From Apostichopus japonicus (lineage: Eukaryota; Echinodermata; Holothuroidea; Aspidochirotida; Stichopodidae): a stretch of 64,000 nt of DNA. Positions within the stretch are counted from its first letter, which is position 1; each line of letters starts with the position of its first letter. The stretch lies in the NCBI RefSeq assembly GCF_037975245.1, contig NC_092569.1, forward strand, positions 22,038,168 to 22,102,167, in the 5' to 3' direction. The position numbers and the translations under genes were made by a program. Shown in pieces: positions 1 through 27,000 of the stretch. The notes beneath the pieces were generated by a model, which was not told where the DNA came from, did not search any database, and saw only the letters and a program-made list of their open reading frames with translations.

Positions 1-3000
1 ACAACACACATCTCTGTCGTGTTTTCTTTGATTTGCGAATTATTTCGTTGCTTTATCAATTTGTTTTTGCCTTGCTATATGGATATATATATATATAAAG
101 AATTCACACCTAAGGACTTCTGTGATATTTCAACCAAGGACTGGACTGCAAATGATTTTCCGCCTAAGCTACCAGCATTCCATTAACACAGGCAAGACCA
201 GCTAATGTCTAGTGCATGTCAATCATACACCCACCATCATCTAAAAAGATCGAATAATAATAGTAGACTCGACGATACCACCATTTCTCTTCTGAAAGAT
301 CTTATTATTATTAAGTTACGTAGGCACAGACGATGGACTAAATTAAGGCGACCTACAAAACTGATCGACCAATATGCAACAATTAGATTTACCCGCCAAT
401 TTTCGCAGAACTGGACCAAAGGTTATAGACATCAACGAAACGTAAGCAATGTTGTTCTTTCTTTACCACCGGTATTTCTATTAGAGTCTATATCAATCCA
501 CCTCAATGTTCTCCTTCAGAAAAAAGGTGCCAAACTGCAGTAGGAGAACATTTTGTTTGGTATGCTATCACCCTGTGAATTTTGCATACTGAAAACTCTG
601 AAAATACATCTTCAGGGACCTAAAATGATAATTGCATAGACTTTTGTTATGGTTTATATTGTAAAGACTACAACAAGTATCACTTTGGAATTAAAAAAAC
701 AATTGATATGTCAATTAAGGTGGCTTCTTATTATAGTCTATATCAATCCGCCCGGATGTTCTCCTTTACGAAAGGTGCCATCTCTTTCCATGTTAAAGAG
801 CATGAATTAAAGTGCATGTGGTGAAAGAAATGGGTCAATTGATGTTAGGCCCCTTTAGGCTCACAGGAACAGTGTACGAAAACTTAATACTGAGTGAATA
901 GGTTTGTTTATAAGTGGCGAAAACTTCCGGCTCGTATAGCAAAAAAATCTGCATGATCATGATACCACAAATTGATAGTACCATGAAAGGCCAACTTGTC
1001 AGCTATCCGGTGATGTGTAGCTTTTAGCTAGTGAGAACTTCTGTCTAGACTAAGAGACCACATTACTTTGGTAATTTAGTGTGTAAGTCAATGGGGCTTG
1101 TAATTGGCATATGCTACCTTCTAGATCATCGGGTGCTGATGTTCAAGTTAGCATTACTCAATGCACTTTCCGTTAAGCTAATGGCTCTAGATATACATGA
1201 TATCGTTTGCGATCACAGAAACCTGGCTAGAGACAGACACCGATCAAGCCTCCATTACTGAAATTAGACCACCGGGTTACAAATTTCACCATCGGTCTAT
1301 GCCTATGTCGCAATGATTTTGTCAGGAATGCCATGAGACTGGCCAAACGAAAACACTAGAATGGTCTCATTGTTAACAACTCACCAAACCAGCCATTACT
1401 GTTCAAGAAAGTCAGTGAGCCTTTGGGGTGTAAATATAATGTACAAACTCTTCCCAAAAAATCAATATGCACTGTTACAATAAGATACATTTGTTAACTT
1501 CCTGTCCGAGCTAGAACAAGCTTTGTCCATCCCAAACAACGAACCTCCACTCTTCAACCAGCAGAACCATTGTCCAAATTCCAGCTTATCCGTAATTCCA
1601 GCTTATCCGTATTGAAACCTGTTACAATACATGAACTCATTGACATTATTCCTAATCCCCATGTATTTAGGTACTTGCAACATAATTTATATATATTGTT
1701 AACTTTTCTTTGTCCAGTGGTAAGTTCCCTTCTGTTTTAAAACAAGCTGTTGTATCACTATACCTGAAAACGGCTAATGTCGACCCAGATTGCTTGAAGA
1801 ATTACAGAAACATCTCTCAAATCAGCCATTCATTGCAAAAGTCAATGAGAAGGTTGTTAACTGCCGACGGTCGAGATATAAACGTATCATAGTACTAAAA
1901 CTGCGTAATTCGAGAACTGAATGAAATCCTGTCTGTCATTGATGATAATTCTTGTTCTTTTGGCTATAGCAGTGCAGTAAATTGTGCCTCAGCAGACATG
2001 ATTCACATACAACAGAGCTTAGTTAATGCCTCTACCAGTGATCTAATATATGAATATCCGAGAACGATATCGTAAGAATGCGTAGAAAGGGGATCCCATA
2101 AACGCCATACACTTATATATAGTGAATCGGTCAAGACATTTTAAATTTCCGATTATTTCGAGGTTATTTTGTGTTAGTATTCTCCGTTCTGTATTTTCTA
2201 CATTTCCGTACGTAGTCACGTATATTGCTGAGTAGCCAGCCATACTATTATCAATTGCTAGTTGGTCAAATATGCTTACTGTATAGTGCATGATACAGGA
2301 AGCGTAATGTTATTATGAATTAGCAAACTGCAGAGAGAACAAGTGCCAGTGCCAGAGTAATAACGCGAAGGGAATTTTTTTCACTGAATTTTGAAATATA
2401 CAGTTATGAAAAGCCATTATTTCAATTAGAATTACCAAGATATTGTATTTATTCTAGTGCACGATAATCTATTGATGTCAGGTAGGATACGTGACAGTTA
2501 TGATAGATTTGATCAGTCGTAACTAAATATTATTTTAAATGTGTACATGAAAGACTTACATGTTCATGTTTGTACAAGTCAAGCAGAAAATAACTCTCAA
2601 AATACTGCACGAAATAAACCAACAAGCTTTCGTTCTCTATTCCAGAGGCGCATGAAACATTCAGCTGAACAGCATTGCCAATCGTGCTCTGTGACATTCG
2701 CAAATTTTAAGTTTGTCCATTACATATCATATAAAGCAAAAAAAGTTTAGTTGGACACATGTGGATTTAGTTTAGTGTTAATGAGAAGATTCTTAGTTTG
2801 TTGGGCTGAACTATAACGAATATATAAATTAGCTGTAGTTTAGCGATATGTTAACTTTTTGAAGCTGCTTTAAATATTAAGTAAGATTGATATATTTGCT
2901 CGAACAAAACTGAAAATTTAAACGAAAGATTTTTTTATATATATTGATTTAATTGCACTCAATTTCATTACGATACACGACGATAGATAGATTAACGAGC

Positions 3001-3640
3001 TGAAACTCCTATATTAAGCCTTCATGACGTCATTGATAAATGTAACCACTTTTATATATGTAAGAGGCTTAAAATACTATGGTTACTCGAAAATAATGAT
3101 GACGCATGTCTTAGCTTGCTGCTATTGTAAAAAAAAAGAAGATGAATGCCAATGTCAGTACTGAACCGCTAAACAAGTGTTACTGAATACACTGAGAGTT
3201 TCCAGCATCTTTAATTTCAGTACATGCCTGTGTAATAATTCCATGATCATATGTTTGTTAATTTGCATCTTTTTGTAGAGCTACGAATATTATCTTGACA
3301 TCCCTTCCCCTTCGAAATTGTACGATTATTTGGGATGAGAACAAGTGAGTACTATTTCATTTTGAATAAGAAAGCCAAGAGAAGTGAACGAAGATACAGT
3401 GAATATAGTTTTGTGTCAGTAGTCTCATCAGAATTGTCACATCGTTCACAACAAATATTAACATAATGTAATGCACTTTTCTTTTAAACTTACTTGATAT
3501 ATTTACAAAGAAAATTAGTAAAAATATGAAAACATTACACACAGTGAAATAAACATAACAATAGTCACTAGTTTTAACTCCTTTAGCACAAGCACATTGT
3601 TGAGCTTAGTTGTTTGTTTCTGGTATTATCCTGGTAGTAA
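1..3640. repeat. Segmental duplication block alpha, copy 1
   Basis: This block aligns in direct orientation with 43785-47708 over almost its full length. Its second half also aligns with 20872-22599 plus 28627-28985. Shared landmarks are the opening ACAACAC...GTCGTGTTTTCTTTGATT, the LINE relic, and the run from CAGAGCTTAGT (about 2018) through AGTGAAATAAACAT (about 3543). It holds only decayed LINE and anonymous sequence. The copies differ by scattered substitutions and small indels, so the duplication is not very recent. No host gene is recognised inside. Confidence 0.85.
1080..1895 (+). pseudogene. LINE (CR1/L2-like) endonuclease-RT relic, copy 1
   Basis: Two degraded pieces of a non-LTR retrotransposon ORF2 are visible. 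Around 1208-1300 the translation reads FAITETW then RPPGYKFHH, the ITETWL motif of the APE-type endonuclease. Around 1715-1890 it reads GKFPSVLKQAVVS then DPDCLKNYRNIS, the start of the reverse transcriptase (LK-A-V-P-K---NYRPIS). Frames change between the pieces and stops are present, so it is dead. A better-preserved duplicate lies at 44780-45600. The clade assignment is from motif style only. Confidence 0.7.
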
Positions 3641-6600
3641 TCCTGACAACTTCCTGGCATGATCCATGGAAGCTATGCATATTCTTGGAAGTGTATACGG
3701 AATGTTAAACTTGACTTACGTAACTTCCAGGACCATTAGAACCAAAGCAGAACAAGAAGCTAATTTCAGAAGTCTGACAATTCATTGACGATTTTCTTTT
3801 ACGAAGCTGAAAGAGTAATTCTTCTGCAATACCATGTCGGTGTAACAGTGTAAAACCCCCCTGCCCCTCCCGAGCATTTTAACCCCAGTGTAATTCTTAA
3901 AAAGTCATGCTGTGTCCAAGGACAGTTTCTGGTATGGAATTAGTATTAGGTTGTTTGAAACTGAAAAAAGAGTATATAGTCCTCCCGTTCCGTAGACGCA
4001 TTTTCTATCCATATCTTGAATGACTGTATGATTTGTCAAACCTTGTCATGTAAACTAACCTCTTTATCAAGACGGAGAAGTTTGACAAAAGAGCAACAGA
4101 ACCACTGTCACGACGTTAAGGAACCTTGAAAGCTGCTATTGGAGAGATACAACATTCAGATGCAATGAAATCACGCAGGCAACTTTTCGATTCTACGTTT
4201 GATATACACTTTGGGTTCCGTAGAATACGAATGAACTAAATATGTACAAAATATTAACTCAATAGGATTCGCCACTCCCCGCGCCCCCGCCCGCTCCCCG
4301 TGGGGTTTACATGATTTCAAAGGTGGTTGGGAAGGACAAATTCACAATTTCTACTATTGATTTAGGTAAGGGCATGAACTGTTATGGGAGGGCAAGAAGT
4401 TAACTAGGAATGTTATTAGGGAATGGTTGCTCTGATTGGGTCATTAAAGCCAGTTCTTAACAAGAGGAAGGACAGGTGTTGGGGCCTCTCAGAGATTCTG
4501 CATTTCTGAGCCATATGTAATCTATAAATGAACCATACATGCATTGCTTGTAAATAATTTGAGTGAGGTTGGAAAATAGTTGGGTGAGGTAAACCTGTAG
4601 TATTTGTACAACTCTTCCGCTGCTAAATCAATTTCCAGAGTGTACCATATTCTGTCGACCGACAATCGCAAATAGGGCCTGTTAATCGCCACCATGATTT
4701 TAAACATCTCTCTGTGACACATTTGATATATAACAAGTACCCCTTTGGAAAGATTTACCTATTTCATTCCAGTTTTGTACTGAAAGACCCTTTCTTGAAG
4801 CTATATAAAATTTAATTTAAAAGTGTCCCGTTGTTACCAACTTAAAGAAAAATGTGATACCAGTGTCCATATGTAGAAATAACATTCAAATAGTGGAATG
4901 TATGGTTAGGAATGCACTGCGTATTCATTTTGTCGGGAAATGTTGAAGTCACTTTGTGCGTTGATCTCTTTAAGAAAGACTGTTGAAGGTAATTTAGGGT
5001 TTAGACTTTAGAGAAGACTTGGTGATAGTTGAGATCCCCTCCAGCCCCTCCTTCCAGGTTTAATACTCATAGGAGGATCATTCACTTTAAAAATGGATTC
5101 ACTTAAAGTACCGAAGGCGCGGTTCTATAGACTAGTGGTGTGCACAATTGGATGGGGAGGATGACTCGATGCAATCGGGGATTCCTTTTACAATCAGCGG
5201 AGCAAACATAAACCACTTCTTTAGGTGTACCACTCACCCATCTCTCTCAGCTTCACACACAATTTAAAGAGTAGTTACAAACAAAACATTCCTTTAAGGC
5301 CTAATCATGAACCTAATTTATGAACCTAATTTAAAGTCTAAAAGTGACTCAGAATGCACCATTTGCCATCTAAATATTTGTTTCAAGTTGATACCCTACT
5401 TAAGTCAGTATGGGGAAGTTTACACACCAACTCTCCGCCTCACGTTGAAATTAAGTTTAGGCTTATTGTATAAACCACCCTAACTTCTTTGTAGGGTATT
5501 GAGGATAATGCACTAAAAACAATAAGCTACCCTTAATTTCTCCGATTTCGCTATCACTATTTTAACACTCTGTTTATCTTTTCTGATGTTAGTTTGCTAA
5601 TTTTTGACAAATAAGTATTTTGTGTTGACCTTTCTGGTAATGATGGCAAAATAAACTGTAAATACTTTTAAGAAAATAATTACAAATGTTAATTTGAATG
5701 TTGTAAGTATCACAATTTCTAAACATCATCACTTATGTGTGTGTGAAAGAACAACGAAAAGCTGAAGGCCAATCTACAGAGCTTAATATCTCTTCGCAAA
5801 TACCCCAATGTAGTATCATGTTAATGTGTTGAAAAATATTTTATTTGTCGACATTTTGAGGAAAACATCGAAAGTTTGTCAAATTATGCAGTAAATGAAA
5901 CACAAATGGTCATGTTCTTGCTAGGAACATTTGTATTACGAGAAGGATCTCTTTGAGAAATACAACACACCGATGTACAACTTTTATCACGTTATTAATG
6001 ACGTTATGTATTGTGAAAACAAATTTCTATTAATTTAAAACCTAATGTCAGATTAACCAAATATTTCCTTTACCACTCTGTGCTTTATCTTTAATTTTTC
6101 CCGCTTTTTTATTCCTGTTTCTTTTACTTTTGAAAATCGTTTTGTTGCAGTAGTTAAATTGAACTATTGATATTACTGTATAAAAGCATGGTTAAAAGTT
6201 GACATAATATATAACAAATGATTAAATCGATACCTGTAAAATTAAAACAATGATGTATCTTATGTCATACGTCTGTTAATATGCGTAAAAGTGACTTCTT
6301 ATTTAACTTTCATCACATCTAGAAGTATAAATACATAAATCCAATTAAAGGAACGATTCGACAAACTATTTTTCTTTCTTGAACCCTAAAATTTACTTAC
6401 TGCTGTCATGATAGCAGTACTAAGCCAATATGTAATCATTGTCTGCAAATAAAGCATTGAATTCAATTGAACCTTCTCGCGTTGGAATTAAGAAAAATGT
6501 TATGTGAATGCTTGTTTTCGGTAATGTTTCAAACTTAAAGGCATGAAAATGAAGAAAAGACCCATTTTATACATGCTATTTCTAATCTTCTTCTACAGTT

Positions 6601-6706
6601 AGAAGGAAATTCACTGCTCTATTGAGAATTACGGCATAAATAATGTCAATGTAAGTGTAAATTAAAATACAATCGATGGAGCAACGCGAGTCGCTATTGT
6701 ATTTAT
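3641..6706. other. 3' flank of SRCR gene 1, no gene seen
   Basis: This is anonymous AT-rich sequence downstream of the minus-strand SRCR gene 1. From about 3900 on it aligns with 31317-34236, the matching flank of SRCR gene 2, so it belongs to duplication block beta. No SRCR relic, RNA gene or convincing ORF was recognised. Short open frames (e.g. 4522-4722) are not conserved as reading frames in the paralogous copy. Confidence 0.6.
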
Positions 6707-20521
<13,815 letters not shown>

Positions 20522-20871
20522 GTTTCCTCTCTTGAGAACAGGTCATATATTGAACACAAAGTGTGTAATACAATCTTCAGTAGGATCACTAGCTTTATTT
20601 CCTTAACGGAAATAGCGACAAACATTTGAAACGGGATACTGACAGTTAAGGATACAGTCTTGTTATGCATCGTTGCCATTTAAGAGGAAACTTACATCTT
20701 CATATTTTGATTTCTTAACTGATGCCCTTCCGTCCAACCTTAGATTTCATGAAAACTTGTTTCACCTTTTTCTTGGAAAGAACTCAACGTTTGCTATTAG
20801 ATCATATTTGGTATTAGATGGGCAAAGCAGCCATGTAATGTTAAATGATATTTTTATTATTATCATGGCAG

Positions 20872-22599
20872 ACATGTTTCTCATATAACAGAGCTTAGTA
20901 AATGCCTCTACCAGTGATCTAATATATGAAGATCCGAGAACGCTATCGTGAAGATGCGTAGGAAGGGGATTCCATAAACGCCATACACTTATAGTGAAAT
21001 GGTCAAGACTTTCTACACTTCCGTACGTAGTCACGTATATTGCTGAGTAGCCAACCATGCTATTATCAATTGCTTGTTGGTCAAATAGGCTTACTGTATA
21101 GTGCACGGTACAGGAAGCGTAATGTTATTATGAGTTAGCAAACTGCAGAGAGAACAAGTCCTAGTGCCAGAGAAATATCACGAAGTGAATTTATTCACTG
21201 AATTTTGAAATATACAGCTATGAAAAGCCATTATTTCAATTAGAATTACCAAGATAATGCATTTATTCTAGTGCACGATAATCTATTAATGTCAGATAGG
21301 ATACGTGACAGTTATGAGAGATTTGATCAATCGTAACTAAATATTATTTTGAATGTGTACATGAAAGACTTACATGTTCATGTTTGTACAAGTCAAGCAG
21401 AAAATAACTCTCACAATATTGCACGAATTAAACCAACAAGCTTTCGTTCTCTATTGCAGAGGCGCATGAAGCTTTCAGCTGAACGGCATTGCCAATCGTG
21501 CTCTGTGACATTCGCAAATCTTAAGCTGTGTCCATTACATATCATATAAAGCAGAAAAAACGATAACTTTGGATGGACTCATGTGGATTTAGTTAATTCT
21601 AAATGAGAATTTTCTTAATGTTTCTGGGCTGAACTATAACAAATATATTAAATTAGCCGTAGTTGAGCGATATGTTAACTTTCTGAGGCTGCCTTAAATT
21701 TAAAGATTGATGTATTTGCTCGAACAAAACTGAAAATGTAAACGACAGATTTTTTTGTAAATTTATTTAAATGCACTCTTTTTGGTTACGACACACGACG
21801 ATATATAGGTTAACGAGCAGTAACTCCGTTATTTAACTTTCATGACGTCATTGATAAATGTCATAACTTTGATATATGTAAAAGGCTAAAATGCTATGGT
21901 TACTCGAAAATGATGGTGCCGTATGTCTGAGCTTGCAGATATTGTAAAAAAAAAAGTTGAAAGCCAAGGTCAGTACTGAACCGCTTCACAAATGTTACTG
22001 AATACCACTCAGAGTTTCCAGCATCTTTAATTTCAGTACATGCCTGTGTACTAATTCCATGATCATATGTTTGTTAATTTGTATTATTTTGGAGAGCTTA
22101 AATTGTTATCTCGGCATCCTTTCACCTTCGAAATTGTACGATTCTTTGAGATGAGAACAAGTGAGTACTATTTCATTTTGAATAAGAAAGCTAAGAGAAG
22201 TGAACAACGATAAAGTGAATATAATTTTATTTTATTCAATGAATTCACGGACAGCAGTCTCATAAGACTGTTTTCATAGTTCAAAACCAGCCAAACCGAA
22301 TTGTACAGTTGCTTATAATAGCGTTTTCGACTTGAATATATTGCGCATTTATATACATCTGTGTTATATCATGATAACACGTGTAATGCTAGAGACACAT
22401 TTTATTGCGGCCTGCGTTAAAAAAAAAACTAATCACGTAAGCAAGATGCATGTGATGATAACGACTGTCCATTGGAGTCTACACAGGCCTAGTTTCAGTG
22501 ATTACCTTCGTACACAGTACAGCGTTTACTGATAGAAACGAGCTGGAAAACAAAATCCCACGCGCGAGTAGTCTTCGTTTACCAGTCGTCCAACCATTA
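20872..22599. repeat. Segmental duplication block alpha, copy 2 (left part)
   Basis: This aligns with 45694-47418 (and from CAGAGCTTAGT with 2018 onwards) at high identity. It stops at 22599, where a 6-kb element is inserted, and resumes at 28627. Both other copies run past this point or lack the element. No gene is recognised in it. Confidence 0.88.
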
Positions 22600-22826
22600 C
22601 ACTGCAAAAACAAATTGGTTAATTTCATAACCAATTCCATTGTTTGGAATGTAATTGGTCAAGCCAACCATTATATTGTTTACTTGTAACCAACGTACAC
22701 CAATTTAGTAGGTAGTCCTGAACATTAGCAATAGGTTAACTACACCAACAATAATTGGTTCTAAGTACGTCATTATATGAGTCATATCCGTGACTTTGTT
22801 CTCTGCATGCTTTGGCTCGCCACGCG

Positions 22827-23810
22827 CGTATGGAAAGCCATTTTAACATTTAATCGGGAATTTTAGATATCTGAAATTGTTTCTTATTTCAGATATCTGA
22901 AATTGAATTCGAGATATCTAAAACAGATTTCGAGATATCTGAAATTCTAATTCAGATATCTGAAATTGAATTCGAGATATCTGAAATTGAATTCGAGATA
23001 TCTAAAATAGATTTCGAGATATCTGAAATTCTAATTCAGATATCTGAAATTGAAATCGAGATATCTGAAATTGAATTCGAGATATCCGAAATTGAATTCG
23101 AGATATCTGAAATTCTATTTCAGATATCTTACATTTAATTCGAGATATCTGAAATTGAATTCGAGATATCTGAAATAAAATTCAAGATATCTACAATTCT
23201 AATTCGAGATATCTGAAATTGAATTCGAGATATCTGCAATTGAATTCGAGATATCTGAAATGCATATGCATAAATTCCCGATTAAATGTTAAAATGGCAC
23301 GTATGGAAAGCCATTTTAACATTTAATCGGTAATTTTCATATATCTCTAATTGAATTCGAGATATCTGAAATTGAATTCGAGATATCTAAAATTCTATTT
23401 CAGATATCTGAAATTGAATTCGAGATATCTGAAATTGAATTCGAGATATCTGAAAATGAATTCGAGATATCTGAAATTTTATTTCAGATATCTGAATTGA
23501 ATTCAAGATATCTGAAATTGAATTCGAGATATCCAAAATTCTATTTCAGATATCTGAAATTGAATTCGAGATATCTGAAATTGAATTCGAGATATCTGAA
23601 ATTGAATTCGAGATATCTCGAATTCAATCTCATATATCTGAAATTCCCTGGTATTTCGAGATATCTGAAATTGATTTTAAGATATCTGCAAATATTTGTA
23701 GATATCTTAAATAAATTGGAGATATCTGTAATTTAATTTGAGATATCTGAAATTATTTCGAGATATCTGAAATTCGTTATTAAATGTTAAAACGGCTTTC
23801 CATACGCGCG
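22827..23810. repeat. GATATC palindromic repeat array (nested MITE-like element)
   Basis: Dozens of degenerate units of about 21 bp (GAGATATCTGAAATTGAATTC) form two arrays, about 22862-23262 and 23337-23775. They are bounded by CGTATGGAAAGCCATTTTAA at 22828 and its inverted form at about 23790-23806. A middle copy at about 23268-23330 carries both orientations, so two related palindromic elements seem to be fused. Each unit has an internal GATATC palindrome, giving strong hairpin potential. The reading frames here are artefacts. Confidence 0.85.
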
Positions 23811-23976
23811 GGAAACCGCTCTCCGTTTAATTGTGTGCGTCCACCACTAGCACTGCACTGCAATTTATTGTGTTAACCACCCAGTTACGTACGTACACAA
23901 CACTGATGAGTGCACTCCAGGCACAACGGCAAGGTGTACCAGGTAAACTAAGCTAATTCCGCTCATTTTAATCGAC

Positions 23977-24043
23977 ATGGACCATTACGTGAAGAACATT
24001 CTAACAGAATGGAACCTAGAAATGCTTCACGAAGTCTTTGAAG
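23977..24043 (+). CDS. SAMD3-like gene exon 1
   Basis: Begins at ATG and reads MDHYVKNILTEWNLEMLHEV, ending in donor G|GTAAGA in phase 1. The LxEWxLExLxxxFE pattern is like the first helices of a SAM domain. The upstream sequence holds no clear TATA box. The link to exon 2 is out of phase, so a connecting exon is presumed. Confidence 0.5.
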
Positions 24044-27000
24044 GTAAGAAGATTATGTAAATTGTGCAGTAATAATCAATGTATTGGCATTACTGTAGGC
24101 TAAGGTTATACGGCCTAGCCTACCAATACAACTTTAGTGACATGACAAGCGACGTTCGCCTAGTGTTACCACTAAATGTTAAGCCTAACATTATGATATA
24201 ATAGCGCTGTAGGCCTAGGCCTCCTACAGTGCTGCGTACACTACTGTACCTGCAGGCTGAGGTCTGTCCTAAGCTAGCACTGGACTAGTGTTATACTTGC
24301 TTAGTGCTAGACCTAGGTCCCAGGCTACTTTTTTTTTAATTTTGTTTCTCTGGAACTTGGAGGGTAGCTATCCAGTCAAAATGTCCCCAGACCAAAACAT
24401 CCCTGCATTTTTAGCAACCAAAATGTCCCCGCTTTTTACCAAAATGTACATGGTATTGTAATGGCCTATTGCCAGTATTGGGTACAAAAATGTCCCAGCA
24501 GCTAGGAAATGTGAGAGGAATTTGAAAACTGAGTGTAAGGACGGAATTAGGAATGCTGAATTTTTTTCATTAACACGTTTTTATAATGTTAGGCCTGGGC
24601 TACTTGCTCAAGAAGAGGGATCGAATAATGAAGAAAAGTATACTTAGGGCCGTCAACCACTTCAATCCTTCGCATATGGGCTGTATGGTAGTACATTGCA
24701 CCACGTACTAGCCTATATACTAGCCTAGTCACTCATTGTAGCCTATACTAGATGCACGTAACCCAAGCACTCATTGTGTTGCAAGTACTGCAGTAGGCTA
24801 GCACTCTTCAATTTTCCAGAAAACTACTGTGCCTTATCAGTCACACCATCAACTGTGTTTTATTTTAGTTATTTTGCATTAACAAGACTCAGAGATTAAG
24901 TAGCATGCTAAATCATGTTTCAAGAGTGGAGTATATCACACAATTTTAGAAAGGAATAGATGAGACAGTTCTTAAAGGGCTGTTTGCTCGGTGAGGGTGG
25001 GTTTAGTGGCATGTCACATGTCCCCCTAAAAATTATCGCTGCCCCCAAGTACCCCCATTCTGTTTACTTTTCATATTTAAGATTGAAGAAGATTTCCAGA
25101 AATTGCATGAAGGGTCCCAAAGAGGTTTTTCAAGACAAGTAGTCAGCCGTGTTGCTCTAGACGTGAAGGATCCTGCCATAAAACGGACTTTAGCACTTAT
25201 GGATAAGGAACCAGAATTACCCCAAGGTAGAGTGTGTCTTCGGTATTCAGTGTAGAAGTTGTGTTGGAGAATTCCCCTGGCTCATTATTGTAATGTTCTC
25301 TGAGTTGCTATGTTAATAAGAACTGTGTTGGTTGCTAAATATAATACTGGTCAGATGACAAACACCAAGAAAAGTTCACACATAAAATCACTTGCAATAT
25401 GTTTAAGAGGAATGCATTCTAAGTGATTTGGTGAAAATTTGAGTAAATGTACTGTAGGTGCGTGGATTGAAAGTTCCTATTCTTTAAAAATTTTCAGCTT
25501 TGTCCCATGTAGTGAACTGTAGCAAATAGGTGTGACATCATCTTCAATATCCTCAATGACACTATCATATATTCCAAAAAGAACCCATAGCTCTTAATTT
25601 TAATTATGTATAATACTTTATAACATCCTCTTCAGTGTACAGTTCTAGGTCATAATTCAGGGTAAAAAACTAAGGCTGTACAAAACAAAGAACTTCTGGT
25701 AGTATTAAGGAGGTGATTTCATAAAGCTTCAAGGTCCTGTCTAACATCAGCTGTCATTTGTAGGCTACATGTGTTTTCATCCCATATCTTGTACTGAGTC
25801 AAACACACCCAAAATTTTCTAAACAGCTTAACTAAGGGCACTCCCATCTGGCGACACTGCAGAACCCCCAGAGGTTATTCCCCAAATTTATACAGGGGAA
25901 ACATATCAGTAGTAATTCAAAACTGCTGTTTGTACTGGCAGCTTTCAGAGTATCATGCTTTGGAGAGGCTAAATGGTTACACATCTCCCCCAACCCCCAC
26001 ATTTTCAAAGCACTTGTAGGCACAATCCTCCATTCAGATTACCCCCCCCCCCAAAAAAAAAAAAATACTTCTCTTGTTCAGATATTATCACAGCTTCACA
26101 TATTTTCCAATTTCTAGTTCAAGTTTCTGTTCCTTTCTTATAGATACCTATGGGGCTGCTTCCTTGTATTTGATGCCAAGTCTGTTTACACCTGGCAGTG
26201 TTGCCATCAAGAAGGGAAGCCAGAAGAGATGGAAGCCAACCATATCGGAGAGCATGAGGGCTTTCATTGCAGTGCTACCAGTTAGTATTTTGCTTAGAGT
26301 ATTATTGCATGTTGTGGACGGTAGCAGTCATGAGTGCAGAGTTTACTGCTTCAGCATTTTAAAGAAACTGTTATTTCATGGTATATATACACGAAGAAAC
26401 TTTGTTTCAAAACATTTTGTAAATAATTGGTTGTAAGTTAAAAAAATTGTTTGGAACTTTGTGCTAGAAATGAAAGTTGTAAAAAGACTGATAGAATGGT
26501 TTGGTTAAAGTGATAATTAAGCAGCCTAAATGTGTTTTAACTACCTGGTCAAAACACAGCATCACAAATGCTAAGGAATAGGACATGCAGGGAGGCTGGT
26601 GTAGTTGTAACCCATTTAACTATACCTTACTTTCTTATTTCTTTTAAATGCCTTTCAGTTCCAGTACCATTTTGATTATGATGGTTTGTTTCTTACATAT
26701 CTTGTTCCCAATTGTGAACAGCTCATTTCAGTAACACATTTACTCATTTACATTGCAGGTTGGAGCGGACTTGGAGAAATTCAAGGAAGAAAGACACACA
26801 GAATGCCGAAACCATTCTGTTACCTGGCAGCCGCAGGTCGTAGTAATTGGCACTTCTGTTCTGGATGTTCAGCAAGTCTTCGTATTTTTGAACAACATTG
26901 TATATTCCGTGCCCTCGGTTGTTAAAGGCATAGATGTCTGCTTTAAAACTTTTCAGGTCTTCAATATTGAATATCCATTGGAGTGTAAGTCTCCGTGGAC

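Noticed and set aside
205-543. 112-residue open frame near the window start
   Set aside because: The duplicate copy at about 44560-44800 does not keep the frame, and there is no recognisable motif.
2043-2291. Minus-strand frame (MHYTVSIFDQLAIDNS...) present in three copies
   Set aside because: It recurs only because block alpha is duplicated. The frames end at different places and show no codon-level constraint that I could see.
23497-23736. Leu/Tyr/Ser-rich repetitive frame
   Set aside because: It is the GATATC repeat array read in one frame.
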